Positions 1 to 6,929 of a stretch of 11,744 bases of DNA are shown here, in pieces. A model generated the notes under the pieces. That model was given only the letters and a program-made list of their open reading frames with translations, did not search any database and was not told the DNA's origin. This DNA is from DATLCI01 sp046714215 (GTDB lineage Bacteria; Acidobacteriota; Terriglobia; Terriglobales; Acidobacteriaceae): positions 1 to 11,744 of the forward strand of contig JBKKBM010000097.1 of NCBI GenBank assembly GCA_046714215.1. Direction: 5' to 3'. A program made the translations under genes and the position numbers. Position 1 is the first letter of the stretch. Every line of letters begins with the position of its first letter.

Positions 1-1402
1 GGTCCACCTCGCGGAAGATCTCCCGCCAGTCGCCGTAGCGGACTTGGGCGGTCGCTAGCTGGATGGCCAGACCCTGATTGTCAGCTAGTCCGCGGAGCAG
101 ATCCGCCTTGGCATTGGTTTTTACCCGATTCAATTCATCGTCGGATACGTCTTCGTTCTTCAACTTCTCGATCTCCTCGCGGATGGCCCCTTGCATGTCG
201 GTGGGCGTCTTGCCTTGGCTGGGGATGGCGTAGAAGAGGAACAGGTTGGGATACTTGTTTCCCGGGAATCCGCTCTGCCCTCCGGCCTGGAGCGCGATCT
301 TCTTGTCCCGGACCAGCGAGCGATACATGCGGCTGGTGCGTCCGGCGGAAAGGATCTCGGAGATGGCGTCATACACCGCGTCGTCAGGGTCGTTGTAGCC
401 CGGTCGCTTGTAGCACTCGACGTACCAGGGCTGGCTGGCCTCGCGCAGTACTACGCTGCGTTCGCTAGTCTGCTCCGGCTCGACGGTGGTCAACTCCAGC
501 GGTTGCGGCCCTGCGGGAATACGGTCAAAGTAGCGCTCGATCAGAGGCATGATCTCTGCCGTCTTGATGTCGCCCACCACCGCCAACACCATGTTCGACG
601 GCCGGTAATAAGTTTTGAAGAACTCTTCCGCCTCCGTCGCCGTTACCGAAGATATCTCCGACTGCCAGCCCACGCCGCTCACCTGGTAGGGGTGCGCCGT
701 GAACGATGCGGCCAGTAATTGCTCCACCAGTCGTCCGATGGGGCTGCTGTCGGTGCGCATTCGGCGCTCTTCCAGCACCACATCGCGCTCCTTATAAAAC
801 TGCCGATAGACCGGACGGATGAACCGCTCTGACTCCAGATACGCCCACAGCTCGGTCTGGTTCGCGGGCAGGGAATAGAAGTAGCGGGTCTCATCCGCGC
901 CCGTGGAGGCATTCAATCCCACGCCGCCGGCGTTCTCTACGATCTCACTGAACTCATCCTGAACGACGAAGGCTTCTGCCTGGTCCTGCAGCGCCCGCCA
1001 CTTGGACGCAAGGTCTGTTACCTTTGTCGCGTCGCGGCCCACCAGCTTTCTCTTCTCGACGTTGTACGCGTGATAGGCCTTTTCCAGCTCGGCCAGTAGT
1101 ATTTTCTCCTTCGGCCAATTGTTGGTCCCGATCACCGGCGTGCCTTTGAAGGCCATGTGCTCGAACATATGCGCCAGTCCGGAGCCGCCTTTCGGGTCCT
1201 GGGCTGAGCCCGCGTCCACCATGATGTGGAAAGAGAATACCGGCGCCTCCGGACGCTCCATCAGCAGCACCGTGAGCCCGTTCTTAAGCTTCTTAACCGA
1301 GACCCGCTTCTCGAATGAAGCAACGTCCTGGGCCAGAAGTTGCGTTGCGCAGAAAACCAACAGAAAAGCCATGACCAGGGACTGCCGAAGCTGTGACCGC
1401 AT
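1..1402 (-). CDS. M16 family (insulinase/pitrilysin-like) zinc peptidase, exported; C-terminus cut by window edge
   Basis: Probable zinc metallopeptidase acting outside the cytoplasm on peptides or misfolded proteins. The first 467 codons are present with no internal stop. Residues 1-24 form a Sec signal peptide: basic start, hydrophobic MAFLLVF core, likely cleavage after LLA. The inverted zinc motif HMFEH lies at residues 78-82 (H78, E81, H82) within the family-typical GLAHMFEHMAFKGT. The third ligand is probably E212 in VVLEERRMR, just after the conserved stretch NASTGADETRYFYSLP (about 164-179). The stretch HPYQVSGVGW and a second M16-type domain half (about residue 300 onward) follow. 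A helical, charged insert (about 97-150) separates the zinc motif from E212 by 130 residues, against about 76 in the classic pattern. The ATG at 1402 is chosen because it starts the signal peptide and has a GGAGG ribosome site (1408-1412) five bases upstream. The Cys at residue 18 does not fit a lipobox. The family is secure; the substrate is unknown. Confidence 0.93.
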   Translation of the reverse strand, partial: MRSQLRQSLVMAFLLVFCATQLLAQDVASFEKRVSVKKLKNGLTVLLMERPEAPVFSFHIMVDAGSAQDPKGGSGLAHMFEHMAFKGTPVIGTNNWPKEKILLAELEKAYHAYNVEKRKLVGRDATKVTDLASKWRALQDQAEAFVVQDEFSEIVENAGGVGLNASTGADETRYFYSLPANQTELWAYLESERFIRPVYRQFYKERDVVLEERRMRTDSSPIGRLVEQLLAASFTAHPYQVSGVGWQSEISSVTATEAEEFFKTYYRPSNMVLAVVGDIKTAEIMPLIERYFDRIPAGPQPLELTTVEPEQTSERSVVLREASQPWYVECYKRPGYNDPDDAVYDAISEILSAGRTSRMYRSLVRDKKIALQAGGQSGFPGNKYPNLFLFYAIPSQGKTPTDMQGAIREEIEKLKNEDVSDDELNRVKTNAKADLLRGLADNQGLAIQLATAQVRYGDWREIFREVD

Positions 1403-1434
1403 TCCTGCCTCCGTAAAAAACCTGTAGATGAAAG

Positions 1435-1464
1435 ACGCTACGCCCCGCGTTTGGTGAGTGTCAA
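1435..1464 (-). promoter_or_regulatory. Candidate sigma-70-type promoter for the M16 peptidase gene
   Basis: Read on the minus strand, there is a perfect TTGACA (1459-1464), an 18-base spacer, then TAGCGT (1435-1440). The latter keeps the two most important first bases and the last base of the TATAAT consensus. Transcription would begin near 1428, about 26 bases before the ATG, leaving room for the GGAGG ribosome site. An identical octamer TCATCTAC lies on each side of the promoter (1424-1431 and 1469-1476). This is a pattern match only. Confidence 0.4.
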
Positions 1465-1575
1465 ACCGGTAGATGACAGTGAGACTACGGGGCAGGACTC
1501 GGGAAAGTTGCCGATTGTGTGACCAACTGTCGGGCTGGGCAGCGAAGGTCAGACATTGGGGTTAGAGATTAACGC

Positions 1576-2283
1576 TTAAATGTCGAAGATACGGTAGACC
1601 GCTGGCGGATCCTGCCGTTGCAGCAACGACAGCGCGACGTTATACACGGGGATACCGCCCGTGGTCTTGCCCTCCAGGGAGCCGTGATGCGCGTGCCCAT
1701 GGACGGCCAGCTGGGCGCCAAAACGGTCCATGACCTCAGAAAGCCGCGAGCTTCCGAGATACGGATAGATTTCCTGCGGCTCGCCCTTCACCGTATCGGC
1801 CACTGGCGAATAGTGCGTGATGACCACACGCTTCTCAGCGCGCAACTGCGAGAGCGCGCGCTCCAGCTTCATGGCCTCATCCACACCGGCCTGGACGAAC
1901 GCTTTTACTTGCGGCTCGCCGAAAGATGTCAACGCGCCGCGCCCGTAGCCGCCAAAGAAGCCTTTGGCCCCGGCAAAACCGACTCCGTCGCGCTCATAGC
2001 TGCTGCCGTCGAGGACCTTGATGCCCTCGGCGATCATCATCTTCATCAACTCCTGCTCTTGCCCACTCTCGTAATCATGGTTGCCCATCACCGCCACGAT
2101 GGGGATGCGCAGTCTGACGAGCGCGTTTAGCAGCGATTGCATCTCCTCTGGCGTGCCGAAGTTCGTGAGGTCGCCGGCTAGGATGAGCACGTCCGCCTCA
2201 TCGCGCACCCGGGACATCGCCTCACGGATGGGATCGTAGCTCTGCGGAGAAAAATGGATGTCGGCGGTGGCGGCGATGCGCAT
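1576..2283 (-). CDS. Calcineurin-like metallophosphoesterase
   Basis: Cytoplasmic two-metal phosphoesterase of 235 residues; no signal peptide or membrane segment. The complete family motif set is visible in order: DIH (D8, H10), GDLTN (D38), GNHDYE (N68, H69), THYSP (H157) and HGHAHH (H197, H199). All metal ligands are therefore present and the protein should be catalytically competent. Length and compactness fit the small bacterial MPE subgroup that acts on nucleotides, nucleic acid ends or other phosphodiesters; the sequence does not say which. The ATG at 2283 follows the stop of the upstream nucleotidyltransferase gene by 11 bases with no clear Shine-Dalgarno sequence between them. Translational coupling and shared transcription are therefore likely. 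A functional link between the two (one adding, the other removing a phosphate-linked group) is inference. I see no terminator in the 173 bases after its stop. Confidence 0.92.
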   Translation of the reverse strand: MRIAATADIHFSPQSYDPIREAMSRVRDEADVLILAGDLTNFGTPEEMQSLLNALVRLRIPIVAVMGNHDYESGQEQELMKMMIAEGIKVLDGSSYERDGVGFAGAKGFFGGYGRGALTSFGEPQVKAFVQAGVDEAMKLERALSQLRAEKRVVITHYSPVADTVKGEPQEIYPYLGSSRLSEVMDRFGAQLAVHGHAHHGSLEGKTTGGIPVYNVALSLLQRQDPPAVYRIFDI

Positions 2284-2294
2284 AGGCGTTCGGC

Positions 2295-3143
2295 TTAAGC
2301 GGCCGGGTCTCTCTTCTCGCGCTTTACCTTGATCTGGCGATGCTGCTGGCGATAGCGCTCGATCTCATTCTCATGGCCCCATTCCTGCACGTCGATGGCA
2401 AACATGTTCTCGTCGATCAGGCTGCCGCGGAAGGGCGCGTCCAATTTCGGATCCATCAGGTCGCGTTCAAATTTTTCCAGCAGGTTGTGCCACACCGAAC
2501 GCGGCACCTCATTGGCGTGTCGCGGATACACATAGCGGTAGAAGATCAGCGACCACAGGAGCATCTCCCAGTGGTCGCCCACCAGCTCGTACATTCGCTC
2601 CCAGTCGAGCACATCACGCGAGGCGTAGATGAGGTGGGCCACATCAGCGCCGTCAAAACGCTCTCGCCGGGTGACGAATATCTTCGACGCGATCAGCTCT
2701 TCGACCGCCAGCACGCAAGTCTCGACACCCAACACCGTCGCCGGGATAGTCCGCTTCATCCACGACTGGTCTACCCGCAGCACCGCGTTGCTCATGCCCG
2801 TGATCAAGTCCACGAAGTAGCCGTCGCGCCACGCCTTGGCCAGCCAGACCGGGTCGGTCACCTCGCCGGTGTAGCCACATTTTTCCAGCACCTTGAGCGC
2901 CTTGGGCACTTCGCTCGACTCCAGAAAGAGGTCCAGGTCTTTCGTGGGCCGCCAGATGCCAGTGTGCTCATGCAGAGCAAACGCCCCGGAGACCGCGTAC
3001 GACACTCCCGACTCATTCAAAGACTCCAGCGCCTCAATGAACATCCGCTCCTGCTTGTCGGAAAACTGAGGCGGCGTGGAACTGCTCACGGGCAGCGGGC
3101 GGGTGTCTTCTCTCCGGCGTCCGGTTGTGCGCTTTTCCACCAT
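2295..3143 (-). CDS. Nucleotidyltransferase-fold protein (Pol beta superfamily, DLD-type), substrate unknown
   Basis: Stand-alone nucleotidyltransferase of 282 residues. Family features seen: the helix-turn motif SGAFALHEH (52-60), the metal-binding pair in RPTKDLDLFL (D69 and D71), and a likely third acid D112 in YFVDLITG. The VEELIASKIFVTRRERFDGADVAHLI region (about 147-172) matches the conserved C-terminal half of uncharacterised nucleotidyltransferases of this group, which also includes relatives of AbiEii/MenA-type toxins. Residues 181-282 are mostly helical, with a Trp/Tyr-rich patch (192-206) and a basic tail. The first 26 residues are Arg/Ser/Pro-rich and look disordered. The start is uncertain: the ATG at 3143 has no clear ribosome site, and Met34 is an alternative with AGGAG only three bases before it. 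The gene is first in a unit with the metallophosphoesterase. No antitoxin-like gene is adjacent. The fold is fairly secure; the function is unknown. Confidence 0.85.
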   Translation of the reverse strand: MVEKRTTGRRREDTRPLPVSSSTPPQFSDKQERMFIEALESLNESGVSYAVSGAFALHEHTGIWRPTKDLDLFLESSEVPKALKVLEKCGYTGEVTDPVWLAKAWRDGYFVDLITGMSNAVLRVDQSWMKRTIPATVLGVETCVLAVEELIASKIFVTRRERFDGADVAHLIYASRDVLDWERMYELVGDHWEMLLWSLIFYRYVYPRHANEVPRSVWHNLLEKFERDLMDPKLDAPFRGSLIDENMFAIDVQEWGHENEIERYRQQHRQIKVKREKRDPAA

Positions 3144-3309
3144 AATAAGTCGACCAAAAGGGTTTGGATGTGGATTCGCGCTCGGGTGTTGTGACGCCGG
3201 CGCTTTAAGGCGCCGCGCGCATTCGCGCCGGGAACCTCGGTCATTACTGGAAGATGAGGCGGCCGCGGTTCATACTTGTCCGGTGACGGCTGTGGCCTCC
3301 AAAACGGCG
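3144..3309. other. Divergent intergenic region between the nucleotidyltransferase and xerD
   Basis: These 166 bases must carry the control signals for both the leftward nucleotidyltransferase unit and the rightward xerD-xerC unit. I find no convincing -35/-10 pair in either direction. The one clear structure is a GC-rich hairpin, CGGCGC-TTTAAG-GCGCCG (3198-3215), with no T-run after it on either strand, so it is not a standard terminator. The frame of xerD stays open leftward to 3076, but the encoded residues do not look like a Xer N-terminus. Confidence 0.5.
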
Positions 3310-4239
3310 ATGAAAAGCAAGGACCAGCGCATTCTGAAGTCCTTCCTCGACTATTTAAAGATCGAGAAGGGACTCAGCCGCCAGACCATCACCGCGTACG
3401 CCACCGACCTCGCACAGTTCTCCGAGCATCTTTCTCGCCGCGGCCTGCAGCAGGCTCGGCGGCTGGATGTCCGCAGCTTTCTCGACCGCATGAAAGACAA
3501 CTCCGTCGACGCGCGGTCGGTAGCGCGGAAGCTTTCCGCTTTGCGCCACTTTTATCGCTTCCTGTTGCTCGATAAGCACAGCGAACACGATCCGACGCTC
3601 AACATCGACACGCCCAAACAATGGAAGGTGCTGCCCAAGGCGCTGTCTATCGGCGAGGTAGATAGTCTGTTGAAGTTGAGACCGGCAACGTCTGACCGGC
3701 CAGAGTCTTCCGCCCTCGCGCTCCGCGACAAGGCCATGCTGGAAGCTTTTTATGGTGGAGCGCTCCGCGTCTCAGAGATGGTGCAGATCCGCCTCCTCGA
3801 CCTCAAGCGCGACCAGGGCTATGTCATCGTGCGCGGAAAAGGCGATAAGGAGCGCATCGTGCCGCTGGGCGCGTCGGCATTACGGGCGATCGAGGACTAC
3901 CTGCGTAATGCTCGACCCGTCTTGCTCGGGCAAAAAACCTCACCGCTCCTCTTTCTCGCCCGCGGCGGACATGGCTTGACCCGCCATCGTGTCTGGCAGA
4001 TGGTCAATGCCGCTTCGGCCGGCTCGCGCCACGCCAGCCCCCACATGCTACGCCATAGTTGCGCCACGCATATGGTGGAGAACGGCGCGGACCTGCGCAC
4101 CGTGCAGACCATCCTCGGCCATGCCGACATATCCACCACTCAGGTCTATACACACCTCGCCATGGACCGGCTGAAGAGCGTATTCAAAGACCATCATCCG
4201 CGCGCCCGCATGCGCAAGGCGGAGAAACATGAAAGCTAA
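3310..4239 (+). CDS. xerD: Tyrosine site-specific recombinase, XerD type
   Basis: Cytoplasmic DNA strand-transferase of 309 residues that would act with a partner Xer at the dif site to resolve chromosome dimers. An N-terminal SAM-like core-binding domain (about 5-90, with GLSRQTITAY and VARKLSALRHFYRFL) precedes the catalytic domain (about 110-300). All six catalytic residues can be placed: R153 (ALRVSEM), K177 (RGKGDKERIVPLG), H245 and R248 (HMLRHS), H271 (LGHADISTTQ) and Y280 (VYTHL). The ending KDHHPRAR matches the XerD rather than the XerC C-terminus, which is why D was chosen. Start: the ATG at 3310 aligns with the usual N-terminus and gives normal length, but its ribosome site is weak. 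A GTG at 3292, with GGTGA five bases upstream, would add six residues. A further in-frame extension to 3076 looks non-coding. The last 11 bases overlap the next recombinase gene. Confidence 0.93.
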   Translation: MKSKDQRILKSFLDYLKIEKGLSRQTITAYATDLAQFSEHLSRRGLQQARRLDVRSFLDRMKDNSVDARSVARKLSALRHFYRFLLLDKHSEHDPTLNIDTPKQWKVLPKALSIGEVDSLLKLRPATSDRPESSALALRDKAMLEAFYGGALRVSEMVQIRLLDLKRDQGYVIVRGKGDKERIVPLGASALRAIEDYLRNARPVLLGQKTSPLLFLARGGHGLTRHRVWQMVNAASAGSRHASPHMLRHSCATHMVENGADLRTVQTILGHADISTTQVYTHLAMDRLKSVFKDHHPRARMRKAEKHES

Positions 4240-5134
4240 AACAATCGACCGCAGTGTCACCGAATTTCTGCGCGCCTTGCGCGCCGAGCGCAACTGTTCT
4301 CCCCACACGCTTTTCGCCTACACCAAAGATCTGGCCAAGTTTCAGAAGTTCCTGGGACCCGAGCTCGGCTGGGCAGACATCGACCACATCACCATCCGCT
4401 CATTCCTTTCTGAACTCTTTGACCAGGGACTGAGTAAACCCTCCGTAGCGCGCGCGCTGGCGTCGTTGCGTTCGCTCTATCGCTGGCTCGCGCGCGAAGG
4501 CATTGTCGAGCAAAATCCCGCCAAACTGGTTTCTACGCCGCGCTTACCGAAGAAATTGCCGCGCGTGCCTACTATCGAAGAGCTGAACACGGTGATGGAA
4601 GGCGCCATGCCGGAGGCGGCCAGCTTTCCTGAGCGCGACCGCGTGATCTTCGAGTTGCTTTATGGTTGCGGTATTCGCAACTCTGAACTCGTTGGCATCG
4701 ACTTGACCGACGTGCGCTGGTCGAATGAGGCCATCCTCGTCCGCGGCAAAGGGAAGAAGGAGCGCTACGTGCCGCTGGGCGAGAATGCCGCGGAGGCCAT
4801 CCGCACCTATCTTCCGCAGCGCGAGGTCGTGCTGAAATCGCAAAAGAAGAATATTCCCGCGCTGTTGGTCAGTCGCCGCGGTACCCGCCTAACCACGCGA
4901 TCGGTGGGGCGCATAGTGAAGCAGATCGCCGTCGCTAAAGGCCTGCCGTCAGACGTCCATCCGCATACACTGCGCCATGCCTTCGGCACGCATATGCTGG
5001 AAGAGGGTGCTGACCTGCGCGCGATCCAGGAACTGCTGGGCCATGAGCGCCTCTCCACCACCCAGCGCTACACGCAGCTCACCGTGAAGCACGTGATGCA
5101 GGTCTACGATCAGACTCATCCCAAAGCCAAATAA
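4229..5134 (+). CDS. xerC: Tyrosine site-specific recombinase, XerC type
   Basis: Partner recombinase of 301 residues with the same two-domain plan: N-terminal core-binding domain (about 8-95, with NCSPHTLFAYTKDLAKF and SVARALASLRSLYRWL) and catalytic domain (about 113-300). The catalytic set is complete: R150 (GIRNSEL), K174 (RGKGKKERYVPLG), H246 and R249 (HTLRHAFGTH), H272 (LGHERLSTTQ) and Y281 (RYTQL). The ending VYDQTHPKAK is XerC-like, in contrast to the HHPRA ending of the upstream protein. The ATG at 4229 lies inside the end of xerD and is preceded by GGAG (4221-4224), so the two proteins are very likely co-transcribed and translationally coupled, which would favour equal amounts. Transcription should stop at the hairpin starting 8 bases after its stop codon. 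It is not a phage integrase: no AP2-type arm-binding domain, attachment site or phage neighbour is seen. Confidence 0.93.
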   Translation: MKAKTIDRSVTEFLRALRAERNCSPHTLFAYTKDLAKFQKFLGPELGWADIDHITIRSFLSELFDQGLSKPSVARALASLRSLYRWLAREGIVEQNPAKLVSTPRLPKKLPRVPTIEELNTVMEGAMPEAASFPERDRVIFELLYGCGIRNSELVGIDLTDVRWSNEAILVRGKGKKERYVPLGENAAEAIRTYLPQREVVLKSQKKNIPALLVSRRGTRLTTRSVGRIVKQIAVAKGLPSDVHPHTLRHAFGTHMLEEGADLRAIQELLGHERLSTTQRYTQLTVKHVMQVYDQTHPKAK

Positions 5135-5142
5135 GCGGCCCC

Positions 5143-5180
5143 AAAAAAGGCAGGCTGGGGTTAGCCAGCCTGCCTTTTTT
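5143..5180. terminator. Strong bidirectional intrinsic terminator between xerC and the convergent gene
   Basis: A perfect 16-bp inverted repeat, AAAAAAGGCAGGCTGG (5143-5158) and its complement (5165-5180), is separated by a six-base loop GGTTAG. A GC-rich upper stem sits on a 6-bp A/T base, so a U-run follows the stem on both strands. It lies 8 bases after the xerC stop and 14 bases from the stop of the minus-strand gene ending at 5195, so it is placed to end both transcripts. Confidence 0.93.
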
Positions 5181-5194
5181 CACAAAAACTAAAG

Positions 5195-6811
5195 TTATGA
5201 CTCCATGCGGATGCGGATACCCATGCGCGGCCGTGGCCTGGCATCAGGATCCAATCCCTCGGCCGCAGTGATGAGCAGCAGCGCCTGGAGCAGAGGAGAG
5301 CGGACTGTGTCGATGCGCGCCATCGTCGCCGCGTAATCCATCCGCACCGACGACATCGTTAGCCGCGACATCGCATCGAATCCGGGCTGCGAAAAGATGG
5401 ACGCCGTGGGATTCTTATCGAGCCCCTTGCGGAACAGCTCTTCGCCTAACGCGTACCCGGTCTGCAGCGTGGTCTCGAACGCCGCTTTCTCATCCATCAT
5501 CGCCTGGGCTTGCGCCAAACCGACCAGGATGCGCAGCTTGTCCGCCGGATCTTTCGTCTCCGCGATGGCTTCCTTCGCCTTCTTCAACAGGTCTGCGGCC
5601 TGCTCCGGATTCGATTTCACCAGCGTCGCCGCCAGCCGCGCTCCGGACGCCGCCCTTACCGACGGATCCGTCAACTCAGCATTCATCTTCAGCGCCCGTT
5701 GCGGGTCCTGTGCGGAGAGTTCATCGATCTCCATGGCCTGCATCTCTTCCATCATGGCCCGCGGCGGCGCGCCTCCGCTGCCGCCTACGCCCCGGGTCAT
5801 CACCCGCTGTTCGCCGCTCCGGGCAATATCAGCCGCCTGGCGCAGCTCCTGATATTCGGTCTCCAACTTCTTTGCCCATTCCGCATCCAGCTCGCGGATC
5901 ATCGGCATTAACTGGTACAGCAGGATGCTGGCCGCGCTATTCATCTTCGCGGCTACACCTTTTTCCGTCGCCACTACCAACTGCGAGGAGCCTTCATCTT
6001 TAGTCGCCAGCGACTGCGCCACCAACTTCTCCAGCAGGTCCTTCAGCAGCGACGTGGGAATCTCTTCCCGGTTCTGCCGCAGGAACATCGCAAATTGCTC
6101 GTTGCCCCCCGCCCCGGTCTGTCGTCGGTTGAAGAATGTCAACGCCTCGTTCAGCAACTCCTTGCTCTTGTCCACGTCTTTGCGCTTTACCTGGCGGATG
6201 AGCATCCCCATCGCCATGTAGGGATACGATCCCGCCTCGCCCATCTGGCGGGCCGTAGCGGTCAGGGTGTCCAGGCCTTCCATGTTCTTCTTCTGCCACA
6301 CGCGCTGGAAGAGCATCGTGGTCACGCCCGCGCGGACGTCCGGCATCGGTTGGCCGTCACGGTTCCGCGGCGCTTCCATCTTGCCCAATAGTTCGAGCGC
6401 ATGGACGGGATTGTTCTCGGATAACGCTTGCAGCGCCGCGATCTCGCTCTGCGCCCGTTGCATGTCATTGGGGAGATTCGCCGTCACAGTGAAGGTCTCG
6501 TCTGCCCACTCTCGCGACTTCTGCGGGTGCGTCTTGCTTGAAGCTTCCGCCAGCCGCCCCAGGATCACGGCTTTTTCCGCGTCAGAAGTTTGCTTCGTAA
6601 GGCTGTAGGCGCGGGTCAGCAGGGACTCGGCCAGCGCGTCGCGCTCGGCTTTCGCTTTCTTACTCGCCGGAGTCTCTTTTACGGGCTCCTTGGTTGTTCC
6701 CCGGGCCCGAGGACGACGGTCGTCGTCAGTGATGGTAATGGTCTGCGCCAGCAGCAGGGAACTGTTGATCATCAAAGCCACCAATGCCATCAAAGCTTTA
6801 CGTGCCTTCAT
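5195..6811 (-). CDS. Exported alpha-helical repeat protein, function unknown
   Basis: Protein of 538 residues that I do not recognise by name. Residues 1-22 form a Sec signal peptide (MKARKALMALVAL..., likely cleavage LLA-Q), so it should be periplasmic or cell-surface. A short Asp/Arg/Pro/Lys-rich linker (28-57) follows. The rest is almost entirely predicted helix, with Ala/Leu/Glu/Lys-rich segments reminiscent of TPR- or HEAT-like scaffolds, for example 76-92, 117-143, 214-228, 369-416 and 424-446. A Gly-rich hinge (341-349) divides the molecule into two halves. The C-terminus (523-538) is Arg/Pro/Met-rich and basic. No catalytic motif is seen. The start at 6811 is supported by a strong GGAGGAG ribosome site (6816-6822) and the signal peptide. 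It lies 118 bases downstream of the lipid-enzyme gene on the same strand and ends at the shared terminator. A scaffold or protein-binding role is inference from helix content. Confidence 0.82.
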   Translation of the reverse strand: MKARKALMALVALMINSSLLLAQTITITDDDRRPRARGTTKEPVKETPASKKAKAERDALAESLLTRAYSLTKQTSDAEKAVILGRLAEASSKTHPQKSREWADETFTVTANLPNDMQRAQSEIAALQALSENNPVHALELLGKMEAPRNRDGQPMPDVRAGVTTMLFQRVWQKKNMEGLDTLTATARQMGEAGSYPYMAMGMLIRQVKRKDVDKSKELLNEALTFFNRRQTGAGGNEQFAMFLRQNREEIPTSLLKDLLEKLVAQSLATKDEGSSQLVVATEKGVAAKMNSAASILLYQLMPMIRELDAEWAKKLETEYQELRQAADIARSGEQRVMTRGVGGSGGAPPRAMMEEMQAMEIDELSAQDPQRALKMNAELTDPSVRAASGARLAATLVKSNPEQAADLLKKAKEAIAETKDPADKLRILVGLAQAQAMMDEKAAFETTLQTGYALGEELFRKGLDKNPTASIFSQPGFDAMSRLTMSSVRMDYAATMARIDTVRSPLLQALLLITAAEGLDPDARPRPRMGIRIRMES

Positions 6812-6848
6812 GAAACTCCTCCATTAAGGGTGATACTCACTTGGAGCG

Positions 6849-6900
6849 ATCCTGCAAAGGCGGTATTCGCCTTGCCCTTTTGGACGGGTCCATGCAGGAT
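6849..6900 (-). promoter_or_regulatory. Possible structured leader (three-way junction) before the helical-repeat protein gene
   Basis: Read on the minus strand, an outer perfect 8-bp stem ATCCTGCA/TGCAGGAT (6893-6900 with 6849-6856) encloses two smaller hairpins: TGGA-CCCG-TCCA directly after the first arm, and AAGGCG-AATAC-CGCCTT (6857-6873) directly before the second arm. This makes a compact 52-base three-way junction. It sits 37 bases upstream of the ATG, with the ribosome site outside it. No U-run follows, so it is not a standard terminator for the upstream gene. Whether it is a cis-regulatory RNA, an RNase processing site or chance is not known. Confidence 0.35.
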
Positions 6901-6929
6901 TCGTAAGCAGTCGTTTTTATGCGTCTCGG

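Noticed and set aside
1345..1402. Lipoprotein signal for the M16 peptidase based on the Cys at residue 18
   Set aside because: The residue before the Cys is Phe, which does not fit a lipobox. A signal peptidase I site after LLA explains the sequence better.
2295..3143. AbiE- or MenAT-like toxin-antitoxin module
   Set aside because: The transferase has only a loose resemblance to the toxin families. No antitoxin-like gene lies next to it; its partner is a phosphoesterase.
2340..3194. Long plus-strand frame of 284 codons opposite the nucleotidyltransferase gene
   Set aside because: Its translation is His/Arg/Leu-rich with no domain and mirrors the codon pattern of the well-supported minus-strand gene. 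It is an antisense shadow.
3198..3215. GC-rich hairpin CGGCGC-TTTAAG-GCGCCG as a terminator
   Set aside because: No T-run follows on either strand, and it lies between divergent genes where no terminator is needed.
3076..3309. N-terminal extension of xerD by 78 codons to an ATG at 3076
   Set aside because: The extra residues are Arg/Cys-rich, overlap the nucleotidyltransferase gene on the other strand and do not resemble any Xer N-terminus. Starting at 3310 gives the normal family length.
3144..5200. A dif-like 28-bp site or integration site next to the recombinase genes
   Set aside because: I saw no pair of 11-base half-sites around a central 6-base region and no direct repeats flanking the pair.
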